NCBI GenBank assembly: GCA_025617745.1
Contig: CM046870.1
Coordinates: 7,690,303 to 7,754,302 of the forward strand
Origin: Heliocidaris erythrogramma
Taxonomy: Eukaryota > Echinodermata > Echinoidea > Camarodonta > Echinometridae
Reading direction: 5' to 3'
DNA: 64,000 nt
Part shown: positions 40,351 through 54,171 of the stretch, piece by piece
Numbering within the stretch: the stretch's first letter is position 1
Layout of the letters: each line of letters starts with the position of its first letter
Made by a program: the position numbers and the translations under genes
Notes under the pieces: model-generated
The model's database searches: none
Told to the model about the DNA's origin: nothing
The model's input: the letters and a program-made list of their open reading frames with translations, nothing else

Positions 40351-41267
40351 AATCATGCTTTTTTAGGACTCTCTTATATTTAAGTCGTTCTCATGTACTT
40401 TTTCTTAAGATGAGACTTTGCGGTCTATATCTAGATTGTGTATAAGATATTCTTATTATTTTATTTTGTTTTTAAGTGGAGATACATTTTCGGTGTTTTA
40501 ATGCTGTTTATTATACCATAGAAAATTAAGTAAAGAATATAAAATGAGAAAAAGTGTATAAGGAATATGAGGTAGAATATAGATGGAAAAAAATTTGAGT
40601 GTAGCATGCATTTGTCATTTTGTATACTAAATGTATCTAACTTTGCTTGTGTTTATACCTCGTTTATATCATAGTTTCGTTTATCATTAGCGTAGTCAAA
40701 AGAGGGTCAGAAAATTTGTGGGCACCTCTAAAATATAATATATATGTATATATATATATATATATAATTATATTATACAGCCTGAAAATTTTTAGACCAT
40801 TGCAAGCTTCTGTAATAAAGGTACTAATATGCATTCAAACTAATGAAAATGATTTGTCTTTGTATTTCATTGAATGAATAACAAATTCCAGCAATTGTAC
40901 CTTGCTTTTATGATATTTTATTTCCTTCCTACCACAAATATAACACTTTCAGTAACCATTCTTGGTCTATTAATATTTTCTATGGCTGTATATACACACA
41001 CGCGCGCGCTTCTGCTCCTTGGCTCATCTTTGCTGTGTGATTTCCAACTACATTGTTAGTTTTTGTCTCGTAGACATCTATTTTAGGCTACAATGATTGG
41101 TTTAACTTTAATAATTGTTTTAACTTTGTCGGGCTTTGTGAACGTTTCAATACAGATTGTACAATATTTTACTCTGATCTTCAATGAATTTTTTTTTTAT
41201 TAAAGAAATCTAGAGCATGTCACAAGAACAAGAAGCATCTGACTTTTTTAGTCATAAATTTTGTTAC

Positions 41268-41306
<39 letters not shown>

Positions 41307-41631
41307 CTCTTTCTCTCTTTCTCTCCCTCTCATTTTATTTCTCTCTTTGCGTTTACTTTTTAAATTGTCACCTTTTAACGGTTGCATTGTTGAGTAAATG
41401 TTGTTAGTTGGTGAATTATTAAGCATGGCATTGGAGCTGATGTACGCCCTCCTAATGTTTGAAGGACCAGAAACCAAAGTAATATTAATTGCAGGACGGT
41501 CAACATCACTCCTGAGGGCAGCTCAGTAACATTTACCTACCTGCCCCGGCCTCCCGCCCTCCCGCCTCACCCTCGCATCCACGGCCTGCTTATCGATTTC
41601 TGGAGGCACTTCATGTGTGTCACGAGAGAAG

Positions 41632-41670
<39 letters not shown>

Positions 41671-42034
41671 CCGGTATTTTGTATTTCGCATGTTTGCTTG
41701 TTCTTGAGGAGCCTGTTTGGGGGGGGGGGGGGGGAGGGGTTACTTATGGTTAAATGTTCTCCCAAAGTGTTTCAGATATACAGTACCAGGATAAAACATG
41801 CATTTAACAAAATCAAGTAGAAATGTTTGTTTTTGAAAGAACATGGAAACTGTATGATATTTTACTATTTTCCTGCTCAAAAAGGTTCACACCTCTAATT
41901 TCAAAGTAAAATGTATACAGGTAGTCAGAGAGAGAGAGAGAGAGAGAAAATCCAGCCGCTTCGTCACTTTTCCGTTGATAACTTATTTATTTGGGGTAAG
42001 TTTTATGACATTACTTTAAACATAGACCTATTCT
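40351..42034. other. Intergenic DNA with simple repeats
   Basis: AT-rich. TA tract at 40738-40766, CT tract at 41270-41300, GA tract at 41637-41668, G run at 41719-41735, GA tract at 41929-41947. No gene recognised. Confidence 0.6.
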
Positions 42035-42608
42035 TAAAGGGCAATCCAACCTTGGTAATAAGATGATTTGTGTGAAAACAGAAAAATAAGAAAAACAGCA
42101 TGGTGAAAGTTAGAAAGAAATCAGACAAGGACTAAGAAAGTTATGGATGTTTGAATAATGAGATCCCTACATCTATGCGAATCTCAAATTGGCGATTTGG
42201 TGAGTAGATTGTGACATTTTTGTGGATAACTCTCCCATTTGTCGTACACAAAAATATCATTAATTTGCGTTTTTCTTTGAGACGCTTTTACCCTCTGGGC
42301 AGTACTCAAAATATATTGGAGTTAGCATGTTGTTATAGGTCCTCATGAAAGAAAAGATCCTACTGAGTAATACATTTTGAAAAAAGTGATATTTTAGTCA
42401 TTTTGTGTGTTGGAACGAATGGGGGAGTTGTCCACAGCTACATCACAGTGACATTACCTATTCGGCCAATTTGAAATTTCCATATGTATAGTGATTACAA
42501 CTTTCAAAAATTCATATCTTTCTAATTGCTTGTCCGACCAATCTGCTTCTCTGATATTTCCTCTTTCTTTCAGAGCAACTTGCTATTAAGGTTGGATTTC
42601 CCTTTAAA
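42035..42608. mobile_element. MITE family A, copy 1 (TTAA ends)
   Basis: Starts agggcaatccaaccttggta after TTAA and ends gctattaaggttggatttccct before TTAA, imperfect inverted ends about 570 bases apart. The interior includes tctatgcgaatctcaaattgg and acatcacagtgacattacct. TTAA target sites suggest mobilisation by a Kolobok or piggyBac type transposase (inference). Other copies: 54788-55395 (reverse), 62753-63334, and a fragment at 30.6 kb. Confidence 0.8.
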
Positions 42609-43731
42609 CATTGTTTTTTTCTCTTTATTGGATTTCCGTTTTTACAGACCTGCAAGGTCATAACATTTATGTGTATGAGTTTTAATTAACGACACAATAT
42701 ACTTTTGTACAACTCAGCTCATAATGGGAGCACAATCCCGAGTCGTGAATTATGAATGACAATGGGTAGCAAAAGATTGTCGGAAATGACGGGTACAAAA
42801 CATGACGGGGTATGTTGTGTTCTGAATCGATTACTGATACAAACAGAATTTAATGGAATTGATTTTTCAACAAGCCCCTTTTTCCGAAAAATTAGAAGAG
42901 CTTTAGAAAACTTCTTTACTTACTTCAATGAATTTGACGTTTTTCAACTTCACGATGAACTATTAATGATAATGGGTAACAAAGCTTTTGAGTTGTCAAA
43001 AATGACTGCAGGTGCGAAGCATAATGGATTGTTAGGCTTTTACCGATCGCACAGCCTGCAGTTAAAGTGACTATCTAATTAAAACCTAAGAGCTACAGTT
43101 TGACAAGATTTGAAGAATTATCACAAAAGTAAATTACTTACTCCAAAAAAAAGTAAATCCTTCCAGTTTACACAGTATAAACCTCATTCTGATGCGACTT
43201 TTGGCGATCAAAATTGTTTTTAATAGGCTATATATAACTTTTGTTGACAAAGCAGTACAAAAATGGGAGATGCAAAATAATATTCCCGAATTTTCTGCGA
43301 CCACGACTTCTCAAAGATGGCTTAGTCCGAAAGGTTTACCGTGGGAGGAGGATACCCCCTCCCACACCTTACGCTCCCTCGCCACTGCCCCCCCCCCCCC
43401 CATTTCAAAATTCCTGGATCTGCCACTGTAGTTTACCTGCATAAGACTTCCGAAAGTTAAAATTTACATTTAACTGAATAGCCTATAAAGCCCATCCACG
43501 TGGATGTTGTTCTTGCAAAACAAATATCGTGTGAAATTAGTAGGCCTAATAATTAACAAATTGAAACCATCATCTTTATAATGAAGTGTCTTCGCCGCAA
43601 TGCTGATCATTGCCTACACAAGACTTTTCCAAGATGCTTATCATTATAATTATTATCATTATTATTATCGATTTGTCCACAACCTAACGTTCCGAGTTGG
43701 TAAATTAAGTACCGGATAATTATCATTTTTA
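42609..43731. other. Intergenic DNA, no gene recognised
   Basis: Open frames here (for example 42756-43070) show no domain or splice support. At 43380-43432 a C run followed by gatctgccactgtag is the right end of a gtggc-type dispersed repeat. Confidence 0.5.
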
Positions 43732-43872
43732 TAATTATTATTATTATTATTATTATTATTATTGTAATTATTGTAATTATTATTATTATTGTAATTATTG
43801 TAATTATTGTAATTATTATTATTATTATTATTATTATTGTTATTATTATTATTGTTATTATTATTATTATTA

Positions 43873-43939
<67 letters not shown>

Positions 43940-43942
43940 AGG
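43732..43942. repeat. Long ATT/TTA microsatellite
   Basis: About 200 bases of ATT/TTA with occasional GTA and GTT variants (for example gtaattattgtaattatt). Confidence 0.95.
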
Positions 43943-44047
43943 CGAAAACTTTTATCTCATCCTATTGTCAGGATTCGCCCTATAACGTCGAATTTCTATA
44001 TTGTGACGGAATAAACCTATATTGTTAGGTTTCGCCTTAAGTCGCAG
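43943..44047. mobile_element. 100-bp TIR element within TAA microsatellites, copy 2
   Basis: Contains ttttatctcatcctattgtc, attgtgacggaataaacct and attgttaggtttcgccttaa, the same order as at 36013-36112 with a few changes. ATT repeats precede it and AAT repeats follow (44056-44105). Confidence 0.7.
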
Positions 44048-44105
44048 ATAGGTAAATAATATTAATAATAATAATGATAATAATAATGATAATAATAATT
44101 ATTAT

Positions 44106-44920
44106 TATAATCATATTATTATTGTTATCATCATCATGTATCGGTTTACTTTTCTTGCCCTTTGGTCATGTTGGTTGGTAGTGCAAAACGAGTGATGAAG
44201 TTTCGATTGTTTGAAGTAGACCAAAGTTGACCAAACAGACGTTCACGATGCTTGGGTCACGTATATAGGCCATACATTTGTTTTTTATCATCATTTTTTT
44301 TTTATTTTACAAAGGGGGAATGGGACTTCTTCCTTCCTACACGGATTAATAGGCCTACACGATTCTTATCATTTTATCTAATTTTCTGATATTTTTTCGT
44401 GATATGATACCATGCACATATAGTCCAGTTCTAAATCTCAGACTCAGAAAAAAATGGTTACCACCGTTTTGTAGTGTCTCTTTGGTCAAAAAAATTTGGC
44501 GGAGGCACACGAACATTAGTTTTGCCCCCCCCCCCCTCTCCCCCTCTCCCCCTCTCCCCCTCTCTCTTCACTCTTTCTTCATCATCTTCTTTTTCTTCTA
44601 TTTTAAAAAATTGTATAGTCCTACTGTATTTGACTAGTACAGTATCTGTGACAAATTGCCTTCGCATCGTCTTGCACCAGGTGAATCCCCAAAATACAGT
44701 ATTATGAGTCACGTAAAATAGTCCATCTTTGAAACCTTAATTCATCTTTTATTAGAGCATTATATGTTTCTTTATGGCTAGGTAGATATAAAGTTAGTAA
44801 AAACATCTTGACCATCAAATTTGCGGAAATAATCTCTTCATGAAGTGGAGAGACTGTCGGTGACTTTAAAGTAGTTCCACAATTAGCATAATACCCTTAC
44901 AGAACCAATGAAATGACAGT
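44106..44920. other. Intergenic DNA, no gene recognised
   Basis: Contains a C/CT tract at 44525-44570. No exon or mobile element is supported. Confidence 0.5.
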
Positions 44921-44924
44921 GTAA

Positions 44925-45157
44925 TGACGTCATTAAGAAGTGGAAGTAGGAAAAAGGAAACGCACGTCTAGGCGAGGCCTGTGTAAAGTGAATGGGAATA
45001 GCGGCGGATGAATTTTGTGAGCGTGCAACCTGTGAAAGGGCTCGAAGTTGTTTGCTCGATAGCTGTGACGCCGAACGTGTAGTTTGACGTGGTGCTACGT
45101 AGACAAGAAGGTGTCCATTCCCATCGCTTCTAGCCTGTGACGAGAAATACGTAACCG
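44925..45157 (+). promoter_or_regulatory. Candidate promoter and non-coding first exon of a second gene
   Basis: The region is richer in CpG than its surroundings (gcgtgcaacc, gacgccgaacgtg, acgtagac). It has a perfect TGACGTCA (44925-44932) and ends in a consensus donor ccg|gtaagt at 45157/45158. There is no long frame, so it would be a 5' UTR exon read on the + strand. Pairing with the exon at 59782 is inference; a transcript is needed to confirm. Confidence 0.35.
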
Positions 45158-48100
45158 GTAAGTACGCCGAAAACCAAAACACAAAAGCGTGACATTCGTC
45201 ACATGCAGAAGGGTAGACGTCTTACCCCTCGCTGGTACTTGGTGCTGATTATTTTTGTGGATTAATGAAAAATATACGGGTGTTAATTTGTACTGGATAT
45301 TGTTTCTATGTATGTTTCCTTGTGGCGTATGCATTGGATGGTTGTTGTCGTTGCTTGTACATTGTAGACAATGGCTTCGTGAATTGAGTGGTTTCCTTGC
45401 TGCGTGTAGCAGCCGATGGCTGCTGTAGTGAAGAGGCGTGTACTGTGTGACGAGCGTAGTCTGTAGAATCTAGCTAGAACTTAGAAGTGTGCGTTGAGAG
45501 TTGGTCCACAAATTTATGTTAAATGTAAACGGTGAACAACAAGGCTGCAATTATTTAGTTGTCTTGTAGATCTACATTCATCATCCTGCAACCCTTTTGT
45601 AACTTCTTATTCAGAATCAAAGTTAAATAATAAAAGTCAAACCAAATCATGACATGCAAGACACGAAATGCCAAATGGCAAGAGCCGAGACTTCAATTAA
45701 AATTTAAATCACAAGGTGTCACTGACTTAATGTGTTAATGCCATTATTGTGATTACTAGTAGTAGTACTATTCTGGTCAATAATGAATTCACCTTAAAGT
45801 TGAGGGAAATCGAGTCTAGGCCTATTTGTCTTGTATTTAGTTTTTTACATGTAATGTACGACAGAGTTACAGTTGTACATGTAGGCCTAGACCTACTACA
45901 CCAATTGCAATGGTGGAATCGACTAGCTACTTTACAAGAAGAAGATATCCATGCATAGCAAGTTACTCTGTAAGTGTAATGTGCGGTGAAAGAAAGCAAT
46001 AAAATCAGGGAAACAGATCAAACAAAATTGCACCTACAAAAAGATATTTTTTCCTTTTATCACTACAGAACTGTAATTTCAAATTGGCCAAATCAGTCAT
46101 GTTGCTGTATGGGGAGCCATATGACTGCGCACATAAGATTTGACCTGAAAATGATCAAGAATTTCTCAAGCATTCCTCTAATGCTTAGTTTTATTCCAGA
46201 TATTCTAAAGAGTAAGTGTGCCAAAAATCTCATCAAAATTAGAGCAAGAACAATGCCATTTTCACAAAAAGGCAGCCTATGTCTGCACACTTATTCATTT
46301 TACACACAGTTCAGAAGTTTTGATGTGAAAGATATTTTGAGGCTTGAGAATAAAATATCTGAAATAAGACCATTTACATCATTTTGACTCATTTTTGCAT
46401 GAATATTGATTGCTATAATAAGGGTGAAAAGTTGCGCGTGAGCGCAGACTTTGGCACTCTAGCTATGCACATGTACCAGTGGCGGCTATGTCTCACATAA
46501 GTTCAAACACACAAAATTACTAAAATAGAAATTTGATAAAACGTATCAAGTCTACTCGTCAAATTTGGGACCTAGCAATACTTTGACTATAAAAAGTATA
46601 ATTATGTCCTAAGAAGGTTACTGCCCTGAGCGAAAAGGTGTTATTGAGGAAAGTGGAATTAATGATGTTTAATACTCCTGAAGACTCCCTATGCGCTTTA
46701 ATTATACGTGTACATAATTTGATCCGCGTAAATTTTACATTCTACAAAACAATTACATGTACATATATGATTATATCTCATGGGCGCGGGAACCGGGGGG
46801 CTGCGGCCCCCCTCTCCACCCCCACTTTTTTTAGTAGACACGTTTATTAAATCTCAGAAAAAGGTTTGAAAATTGTCATTAACGAGTAAAATCAGATCAG
46901 CCACCCCCCCCCCCCCCCCCCCCACTTTGGCGTAACGCAAAAATGCTCTGTGGCCCCTGTATCTTACTACACTGAAGAGAGAATTCTCAAAAGGCTTTAA
47001 ACAACTAATAACAAATTACATATATGTTTAATAAAAGTACAGACCTGTCCTTAATGAAATATTTGATTACAAGTCGTAGGCCTACAGTGTATGCTAATTG
47101 AAAATAATAAGAATGAATGGTACATGAAGGAAAATACATCTACATGTACATTCTAATAGTAATAATCAATAAACATGTTACAAACTACAGGTATATACAA
47201 ATATGTACAATGTATATTCTACTTAAAATTTGTTCTTGAATAATACTGATATATGTATTGTAGGAATGGTCATTGTAAATCTTCAGACAAGGTATTCCAT
47301 GCGGTCACATTGGAAACTTTGAGACGAGTGAGTAATGCCCGGTTTCTAGAAATAAACACATCTCAAAGGAAACCATTCATTACTAGCAAGGGAAGAGGCA
47401 TGCAGGAAAGGCAGGTCTCTGGAAGCCACTTACTCATAAACTTCTCAGGCTGTGTTGGAAGCTGTGTTCACAAGTCAAAACATTCACACAGAGAGAAAAT
47501 TCAATTAGTTCTTATCTCTTCAAATATTTGTAGGACTCAACAATAGCTTGTCCAAGGGAAAATGACACTTTAGAATACATGCGTTTAAGTTTTTCCACCT
47601 AACATCTAGATATTTTTTTCTCTCCCTATCTTTCTCCCTGTATATACTGCGTACACGTCTTATTTTCACAGTCTTAAAAGTCAACATTTAAAGTAGAATC
47701 AACATAAAGCATGTATACATGTACAGTATTTCTCCTTAATTTGACTAATGTAAGCTTGATTGCAGCAACTTACTTTTGGGGGGATGGGGCAGTGGCATGT
47801 AGCCCCCACCCCCTAACTAATATGTGGAGGAGAAAAAGGAGAGTAGACGATAGTAGTTGGGAATCCTCCCGCACCCTCCCTTATTTGATGGCCTTGTGTA
47901 TTTGTTAACACACATTTCATTCACCTAGTACAATTGATCCACCCCCCCCCCCCCCCCCCGGAAGAAAAAAGAAAAAGATGCACGTGCACCTTCAGTGCCT
48001 GGACCACGCTCGTGCCACTGATGGGAGGGGTTTGTATAGAAGGGGTATCCCATTCACCTACGCTGTGCTGCAATACCTCAATCTCTTCATCAACAAGTGT

Positions 48101-49115
48101 ATTTTGACACATCTATCTTCAAGTGAAGAAAGCATACATGTACATGTGTGAACACAGTCTAGGCAAGTCCATTCATACAATGCAGTCTGTGCCAAGACGA
48201 GTCCCCTGTAGTGAGTGATGTCACCACTTTTAGAACGACAATTTTAGCCACCCATCCAGGGTTCAAGTCAACCGGGCAGGAGAGAGTCATACCCAAAGCG
48301 TCTAGTGACTGACAATTTTAGTCACAGATCTCCCTTAGTCTTTACACGAAATGTATGCATTCTACATGTAGGGCACATACATGTACATTCGGACTTCCCC
48401 AAACTTAAATTCCAATATCTACATTGTACATGAACATTGCAAGCTGTATGATTTAGATTTTAATTGTTGATAAATTTATGCATGCAGGATTCGTACATGG
48501 CTGTATTTTAGGGTTTCTGCCATATACTGTTCCAGTGCCTATAATGTATGCTGAAACAGAGATCTTTTGAATTTCTTATCTTTCTTCACTCATTAGTTAT
48601 TGAAGCTGAAATAGTTTTTCTTTGCAATATTGTTGTTAGGGGGGGTGGGGGTTACATTGTGTACAGTACATACAAGTACATGTATGATCCCAAACCACCC
48701 CTGGAATTCTGCAAGTCTATATTTCATTCACTCAATTTTGACTATAAAGGGGAAATAAATTCTTGCCCAGGAGCCTGATATGGATTCTGTAGGACCTTAC
48801 AAAATGTATCATGGACTTTAAAGCTTGAACATTATTTTTTAGATTAATTAGATTTTATTAACATACAATAGAAACATAAGAAGAGCTGCAATTTTAGCCC
48901 CAAAGTTTAAAATCAAAGCTTGTCGGTACATGTACAGTATGTTAACACCTAGTTGACAAGCCTAACAATTAGTGAAATCATATTTTTATAGGAAGTGAAA
49001 AGCAGTGAAATCTTTCTCTCTAAGGAGATTTTTGGATAACGCAATTAGATATTCTAAGAATCCAACTTGATGATTGTGATACAAGTGTTTACCTAGCCGT
49101 AGCTAATCCTGGAAC
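45158..49115. other. Non-coding DNA, possibly first intron of gene 2
   Basis: AT-rich with short repeats: gtggcggc / gggcgcgggaaccgggg-type starts and C runs at 46470-46930 and 47936-48020. Many tacatgtacatg words. Open frames of 60-130 codons lack domain or splice support. Confidence 0.5.
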
Positions 49116-49415
49116 TGACGTCATGTGTGCTTCACACTGCTCTCCCTACACAGATCTGTGTTCCCGTTTCCAGACCTCCTCAGAAAATAAAATTTGAAAG
49201 TAAAATATCTCTCTTTTTTGTGTTTTGTTATTCAATTCCGAAATTCACTGAAGAAAAAAACATGAAAATGAAATGTCTTTCATTTCTTTTGCATTGTAAA
49301 TTAAACACGACAGATGTTTCTGAGGCAGATGTTCAAATAAAAAAGGGAAAAAAGGGCTGCAGGGGAAGACTAAGCAGAGTAAAGTGCGCAGCAGCTGGTG
49401 TCGTTGGTGACGTCA
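49116..49415. promoter_or_regulatory. Pair of CRE-like TGACGTCA palindromes
   Basis: TGACGTCA occurs exactly at 49116-49123 and 49408-49415. These match the CREB/ATF binding palindrome and may mark an enhancer or alternative promoter. Motif evidence only. Confidence 0.3.
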
Positions 49416-51780
49416 TGGTTGTGGTGATTTGCCCAAAGCGTGATGCTTGGGAGTAATTCTGAATGAGCATTTTACACTACACGTAATATCTGATTGTGAA
49501 AATTAGATATTGGTATGAAAATTATTAGATGTTAATATGAAAATGAGCTCGAAATTATTACATCGAAATTATTACATGTCGGTTTAAAATCAATCGAGGT
49601 TCTGGTTGCTTGTCCATTCTTTTCAGATCTACACTTTCAAAGAGGTTACTCTGAAAGATTCTCAGTATGTGAAGTGTTTTATGTATTTAATGTTAATGAA
49701 CTCCATAGAAGTTCATACAATTCAAGATGAAATTGCCTTGATGTGGAAGCCCCTCCCCTCGCTATCCCTGTGTGTGTGTGTGTGTGTGTGTGTGTATGGG
49801 TGTGTGTGTAAGGGTGTGTGTGTCTGTGTGCTCGATAAAATCCAGTGATGGGAACTCTCCTCCGACGCTTGTGTTTGTGTGTGGAAGATGGGACAACAAT
49901 TAGAAATATGGGTGACTGGAAATGTAGCACAATACGTTCATGTGCCATGGTGCGTGACTCGGCAGCACAGTTTTGGCAAAGACATTGATTGAGGTAAATG
50001 AGCTTTTGAGATTGAGTTCTCAATCACTGAGGCAGTTTGTTGATATAGATCCTCTTGTTTAAACCGAAATGCAAAATTAGGGAAATTACTAGAAAATTTG
50101 TTATTTCAAGGAAGTTTATTCAGATAGAGGTGAGGTTTTCCCCTCAGTTGAGAAATTTTATAAAAATCTAGTTATTTCGAAGAGAATTTCTAAGAGAAAT
50201 GATTCAAACGTTATCTGTATTGTGATCTTTCTGCTTTCTCTAGATTCATTTTTTTCGGGACAGCAATTCATCAAATCACACAGAAAGTCACAGAGGCTTA
50301 AACTTTTCTTTCAATTATGATTTGATTAACTACGGTTCGGTGTTCCCGAGTCGAATTCTTTCTTTACCTAACGAGAATCATTTTTACATCAGGTCCTCTT
50401 CTTTATAAAAGGCAAATAAAAAACCTTGAAACGATTTACATGAATTAGTCTATGGCCAATGAAATTTGCGTTAAAAGGTGTCCACAAACCACTCATTTTT
50501 GGCATCAAATGGCCAATTTGTTTGCGCCTGATAAAATGTCTGATTTATTTTACAGAACGAGACGATTATGTTCGGTTCGCTTCAGAAGTTCGGCTACAGC
50601 ACTATTCTATTATCCTACCTAATGTACATGTACATGTAGCTCTTGCCAGTCGTAGTGAGGACAACTATTCTGGATTATATATTCTTACCCTCCCTCATTC
50701 ACACAAGCAAGATTGATTGTACTACCAGTACACAACAAGTCTCTTTATTTTGCTTTTTCCATAGGATAACGACGCATACTGTATTTAATGTTTTGTGGTC
50801 TTCTGTGATAAATTAAATTTTGTGTATTTATTCTAACTTGCTTGGGAAAGAACAAATTACATGTAGTTACAAGGAAAGTGGTGAACACGTGGTAAAAATA
50901 TGTTTATTTTGTTATTGTTTACAACTTTGTTAAATGTTTCTTGGAAAATGGAACATGTGCCATGCTGAAATTATCTGCAGTTTTGTTGCTCCTGGAGTTA
51001 CAGATTAAACTAAATTCTTGCTGGTTGTTTTCTTTACCCATATATACTTTAAGGTTGATTATTGTAATTCGTCCTCTTACATGTAAATATTTTATTACAA
51101 AGTGATGTGCACGTACAAAAAAGGGTCAAAAGTCAACTCTGGCAGGTGCACTTTTCACAATGTATACATGTAGGTTTTAACATTTGCGAGTAGACCTTAA
51201 AGGCAAGCCTATTGGTCTGACGTCACAGCCCGGTATTAATGGCTGGCATCCCTGGCTGTGTGCGCTCCGTTGCGGCTCGTTATAACCACAGTGATGTCAT
51301 CACTGACGTAGTCTGTTCCTTTCGATGAAGAGAGTTGTCCAGTCAGCTATAAGACTGAGCGGAGATGCCCCCCAAGTGTGTTTTTCCATCGTTTGATTAA
51401 TTGTTGATCATTAGTGTTTTCTTGTGGGCTCTCCACTTCAACAATACACAGTTTACGTGTATTTGGGATGTCTTTTATACTCAATTGATGGTTCAATTTC
51501 AGTATTCTGTTATTGATGTTTGCATACATGGATGTACAATGAACATTGCAGACACACACCTTTTAATGAAATTACAAACAATGGTCAAAGACCTTTTCAT
51601 TGAGATACATCGCATGTAGGCTAACATGCAGACCTCTTTCTACTTTCCAAAATATCTTTTTTGCAATAGTTATTCAGCTTCTTTTTTATTTTCATAATTC
51701 ATTATTATAATTTTATATACATGCTAAAGTACATCTACATGTACATGTATGTACATTACATTGCATGTAAGTCCAGGTCT
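49416..51780. other. Non-coding DNA with GT microsatellite
   Basis: A GT tract lies at 49769-49800 with related gtgtgtg runs to 49830. A third TGACGTCA is at 51218-51225 within a GC-richer patch (51215-51300). No coding exon recognised. Confidence 0.5.
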
Positions 51781-51789
51781 TGGACTTAA

Positions 51790-52045
51790 AACAAACAACT
51801 AAAAAATCCAAATTCAGACTCCATTAGCTTGTTTTTCTTTTCAACTGAAATCTGTACTGCATGTATATGTGTACTTGCAGAAATGCAAATTCAGACTCCA
51901 TTAGCTTGTTTTCTTTCCAACTGAAATCTACTGTGCATGTACATGTACATGTATGTTTACATGCTGTAGATTTCAGTTGAAAAGAAAAACAAGCTATTAA
52001 ATGGAGTCTGATTTTGGATATTTTTAGTTGTTAGTTTTAAGTGGC
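51790..52045. repeat. Direct plus inverted repeat around tacatgtacatg core
   Basis: A unit ttcagactccattagcttgt...caactgaaatct occurs at about 51812-51855 and again at 51890-51930. It recurs inverted at about 51968-52015 (agatttcagttgaaaagaaa...aagctattaaatggagtctg), around a core of catgtacatgtacatgtatg. Likely a rearranged foldback element. Confidence 0.75.
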
Positions 52046-52934
52046 TAAAACAGTTTTACATGTAGGTAAACATTTATTTCATACAAACAAGGGAGAAAAT
52101 GTTACGATTAGCATTGATTTAAATATTCTGGCTTAACGGAGCATTCAATAAGAATTTGGAATAGCTTTCATATTAAATAAATTTTTATATGATAAATGAC
52201 TTGCCAAAGAGTGCATTGCGATGGGCACTTCCTAGAAAAGCACAGATTGGTTGTGATTGAGTTGAGATGCAAACTCGGCAGCTCACATCCCCTTTCCTTC
52301 CTGGCAGTGTGTCTCAGGCTCTAAATTTAGAGTTTGCCCTGCGCTTGACTGCAATAAGTCAGCCCCCATCTTCTCTTTCCTTACCCCGGTTGATCCTGAC
52401 TGTTATGTTATGATTTTGTTTGATTTTGCTTGTTTGTTTTGTTTCTTTGTTACAGTTAAGTTTATTTTTTTAATGTCCATTTTTTCTTGATGTGCACAAT
52501 GCACTTTCAAAGATTATGCGCAGTGACTTTTTATAAAAAACAATTATTTTTACTGCATAAATGTGTGTGTTCCAGGTATCTTGTTTATTTGCCTGCTTGT
52601 TGCAGTTGCTCCAGAAATTACATGTCATGACATTTCCTATATATTTATTGTTATCTCATTTGGCTTTTTGGAACTTCATCAAGGATACCAATTTTGATAT
52701 ATATATTCAAAATATGAGCTTTATATGTTGATTCTATAAAAAAACATAATGCAAGTTGGAACACACTCCCAATAAAGAATACAAAATAATTAAGTGCCCG
52801 CACAGAACTTACGGAGTTGGGTTCCGCGCAAGGGGGTTATTTTCCTTCATTTTCCTTCATACTCCTTAGCCATCAACCCATAGAAGGCTAGGTTGACTTT
52901 ATGCATTTTAGCTGTGCACAAAGTATTTAATATG

Positions 52935-53142
52935 TAGTGAAACCTGATTTAGCGACCACCTGTATAGAAAGACCACCTGTCTATAAAGACCATAATTTTC
53001 GTTTCCCTTGAATAGTGTTTTTCTTGAATAGTGTTTCTCATTGAAACGTGTGTTAAAGGAACCTGTACATAAAGACCACCTGCTCATAAAGACTGCTTTT
53101 CTTGTTTCCCTTGAGTGGTCTTTATAGACAGGTTTCACTGTA
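52935..53142. mobile_element. Small inverted-repeat element with aaagaccacctg units
   Basis: Starts agtgaaacctg and ends caggtttcact. Between them tataaagaccacctg-like units repeat three or four times and appear inverted as tggtctttatagacag at the end. Non-coding. Confidence 0.65.
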
Positions 53143-54170
53143 TTTAAATATGCCTGAATTTGTCTGTTAGAACTGTAGTTAATAAAATAAAAACAAAACA
53201 AAACAAACACCAGAATGGAAGAAGGTAATTCATCTTCACCCCAAGAGGTATGTGCAATTGTTCCTACAATGATTTCATTTCGAGATTTATACCCCAAAGA
53301 AGGGACAGAGCAGACATGCATGTAGTCTGTTTTTATTTTAATTTTGCTAAATCAAGATGAAATACAAAACATTAATGTACATGCACTTGTGAATATTACC
53401 ATGGCAGAAAGGTGAGCTGCGTGATGAAGGTTAATGCATGAAACTAGGGATGCTTTCTCTAACTGACAGCAAGGATCGCATCTAAGAAGAGAGCGACCTT
53501 TTGTCCCTTGACGTCAACGGAGCGTTATTTGAATGTCAGCAAGTCAAGTGTTTAAATTTTTACTTTCTCTTCATCTCTTCGACCCTTTTATTAAAGTTCA
53601 CTGTGTTTCTTTCTTCTAGTATACTCTTCCCGTGCATGTGTGCAAAATGTGGCAAAACCTCTTGTCCAACGTACAAAGGCATATTAAACAAATTAACAGA
53701 TTTCCAAGTGAATTTCAGTACACTTGCCCATAATGCCACAGTGCTTTGACTAGCCAACTGTGCAGGCATTAAATGATTAATGGCATGTCCTTTCCAAAGA
53801 AAAAAAATGGTAAGTACTGTAAAATGGGGTGATTATGAACAAAAATTGGAAGGGTATTTTGACATATTTTTTTATCTTTAAAGGTGGTGCCGACCCTTTT
53901 TATTTCTTTAATTCATTATAAATGATTTAATGCAAAGGGTCAGTTTTAATACTAGGAATAAATGTTTTGTCAGGAAGCTTTTCAAAATTTTGTTCCTATT
54001 CACCCCATTATACGGTAATTCCCATATAAATTGCTTCAAAAGAAAGATATCACCAGAATAAGACTTTGCATTAAAAGGTATCCTTGATCTGAACCATGCA
54101 CAGATCTATGCATTTGCTGGATGTAGAAAATATTAAAGATAAAGCATGGAACAGACCTTTCTGTTAAAGG
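53143..54170. other. Non-coding DNA, no content recognised
   Basis: No mobile element ends or supported exons. Open frame 53501-53749 has no splice or domain support. Confidence 0.45.
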
Positions 54171-54171
54171 A

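Noticed and set aside
43837-44028. Poly-leucine frame
   Set aside because: It is only the translation of the ATT/TTA microsatellite.
45986-46387. 133-codon frame as a protein gene
   Set aside because: AT-rich, no domain, no splice context, and similar open runs occur by chance in this base composition.
52380-52405. ccggttgatcctgac, resembling the 5' end of 18S rRNA
   Set aside because: The match is limited to about a dozen bases and the following sequence is unrelated to rRNA.
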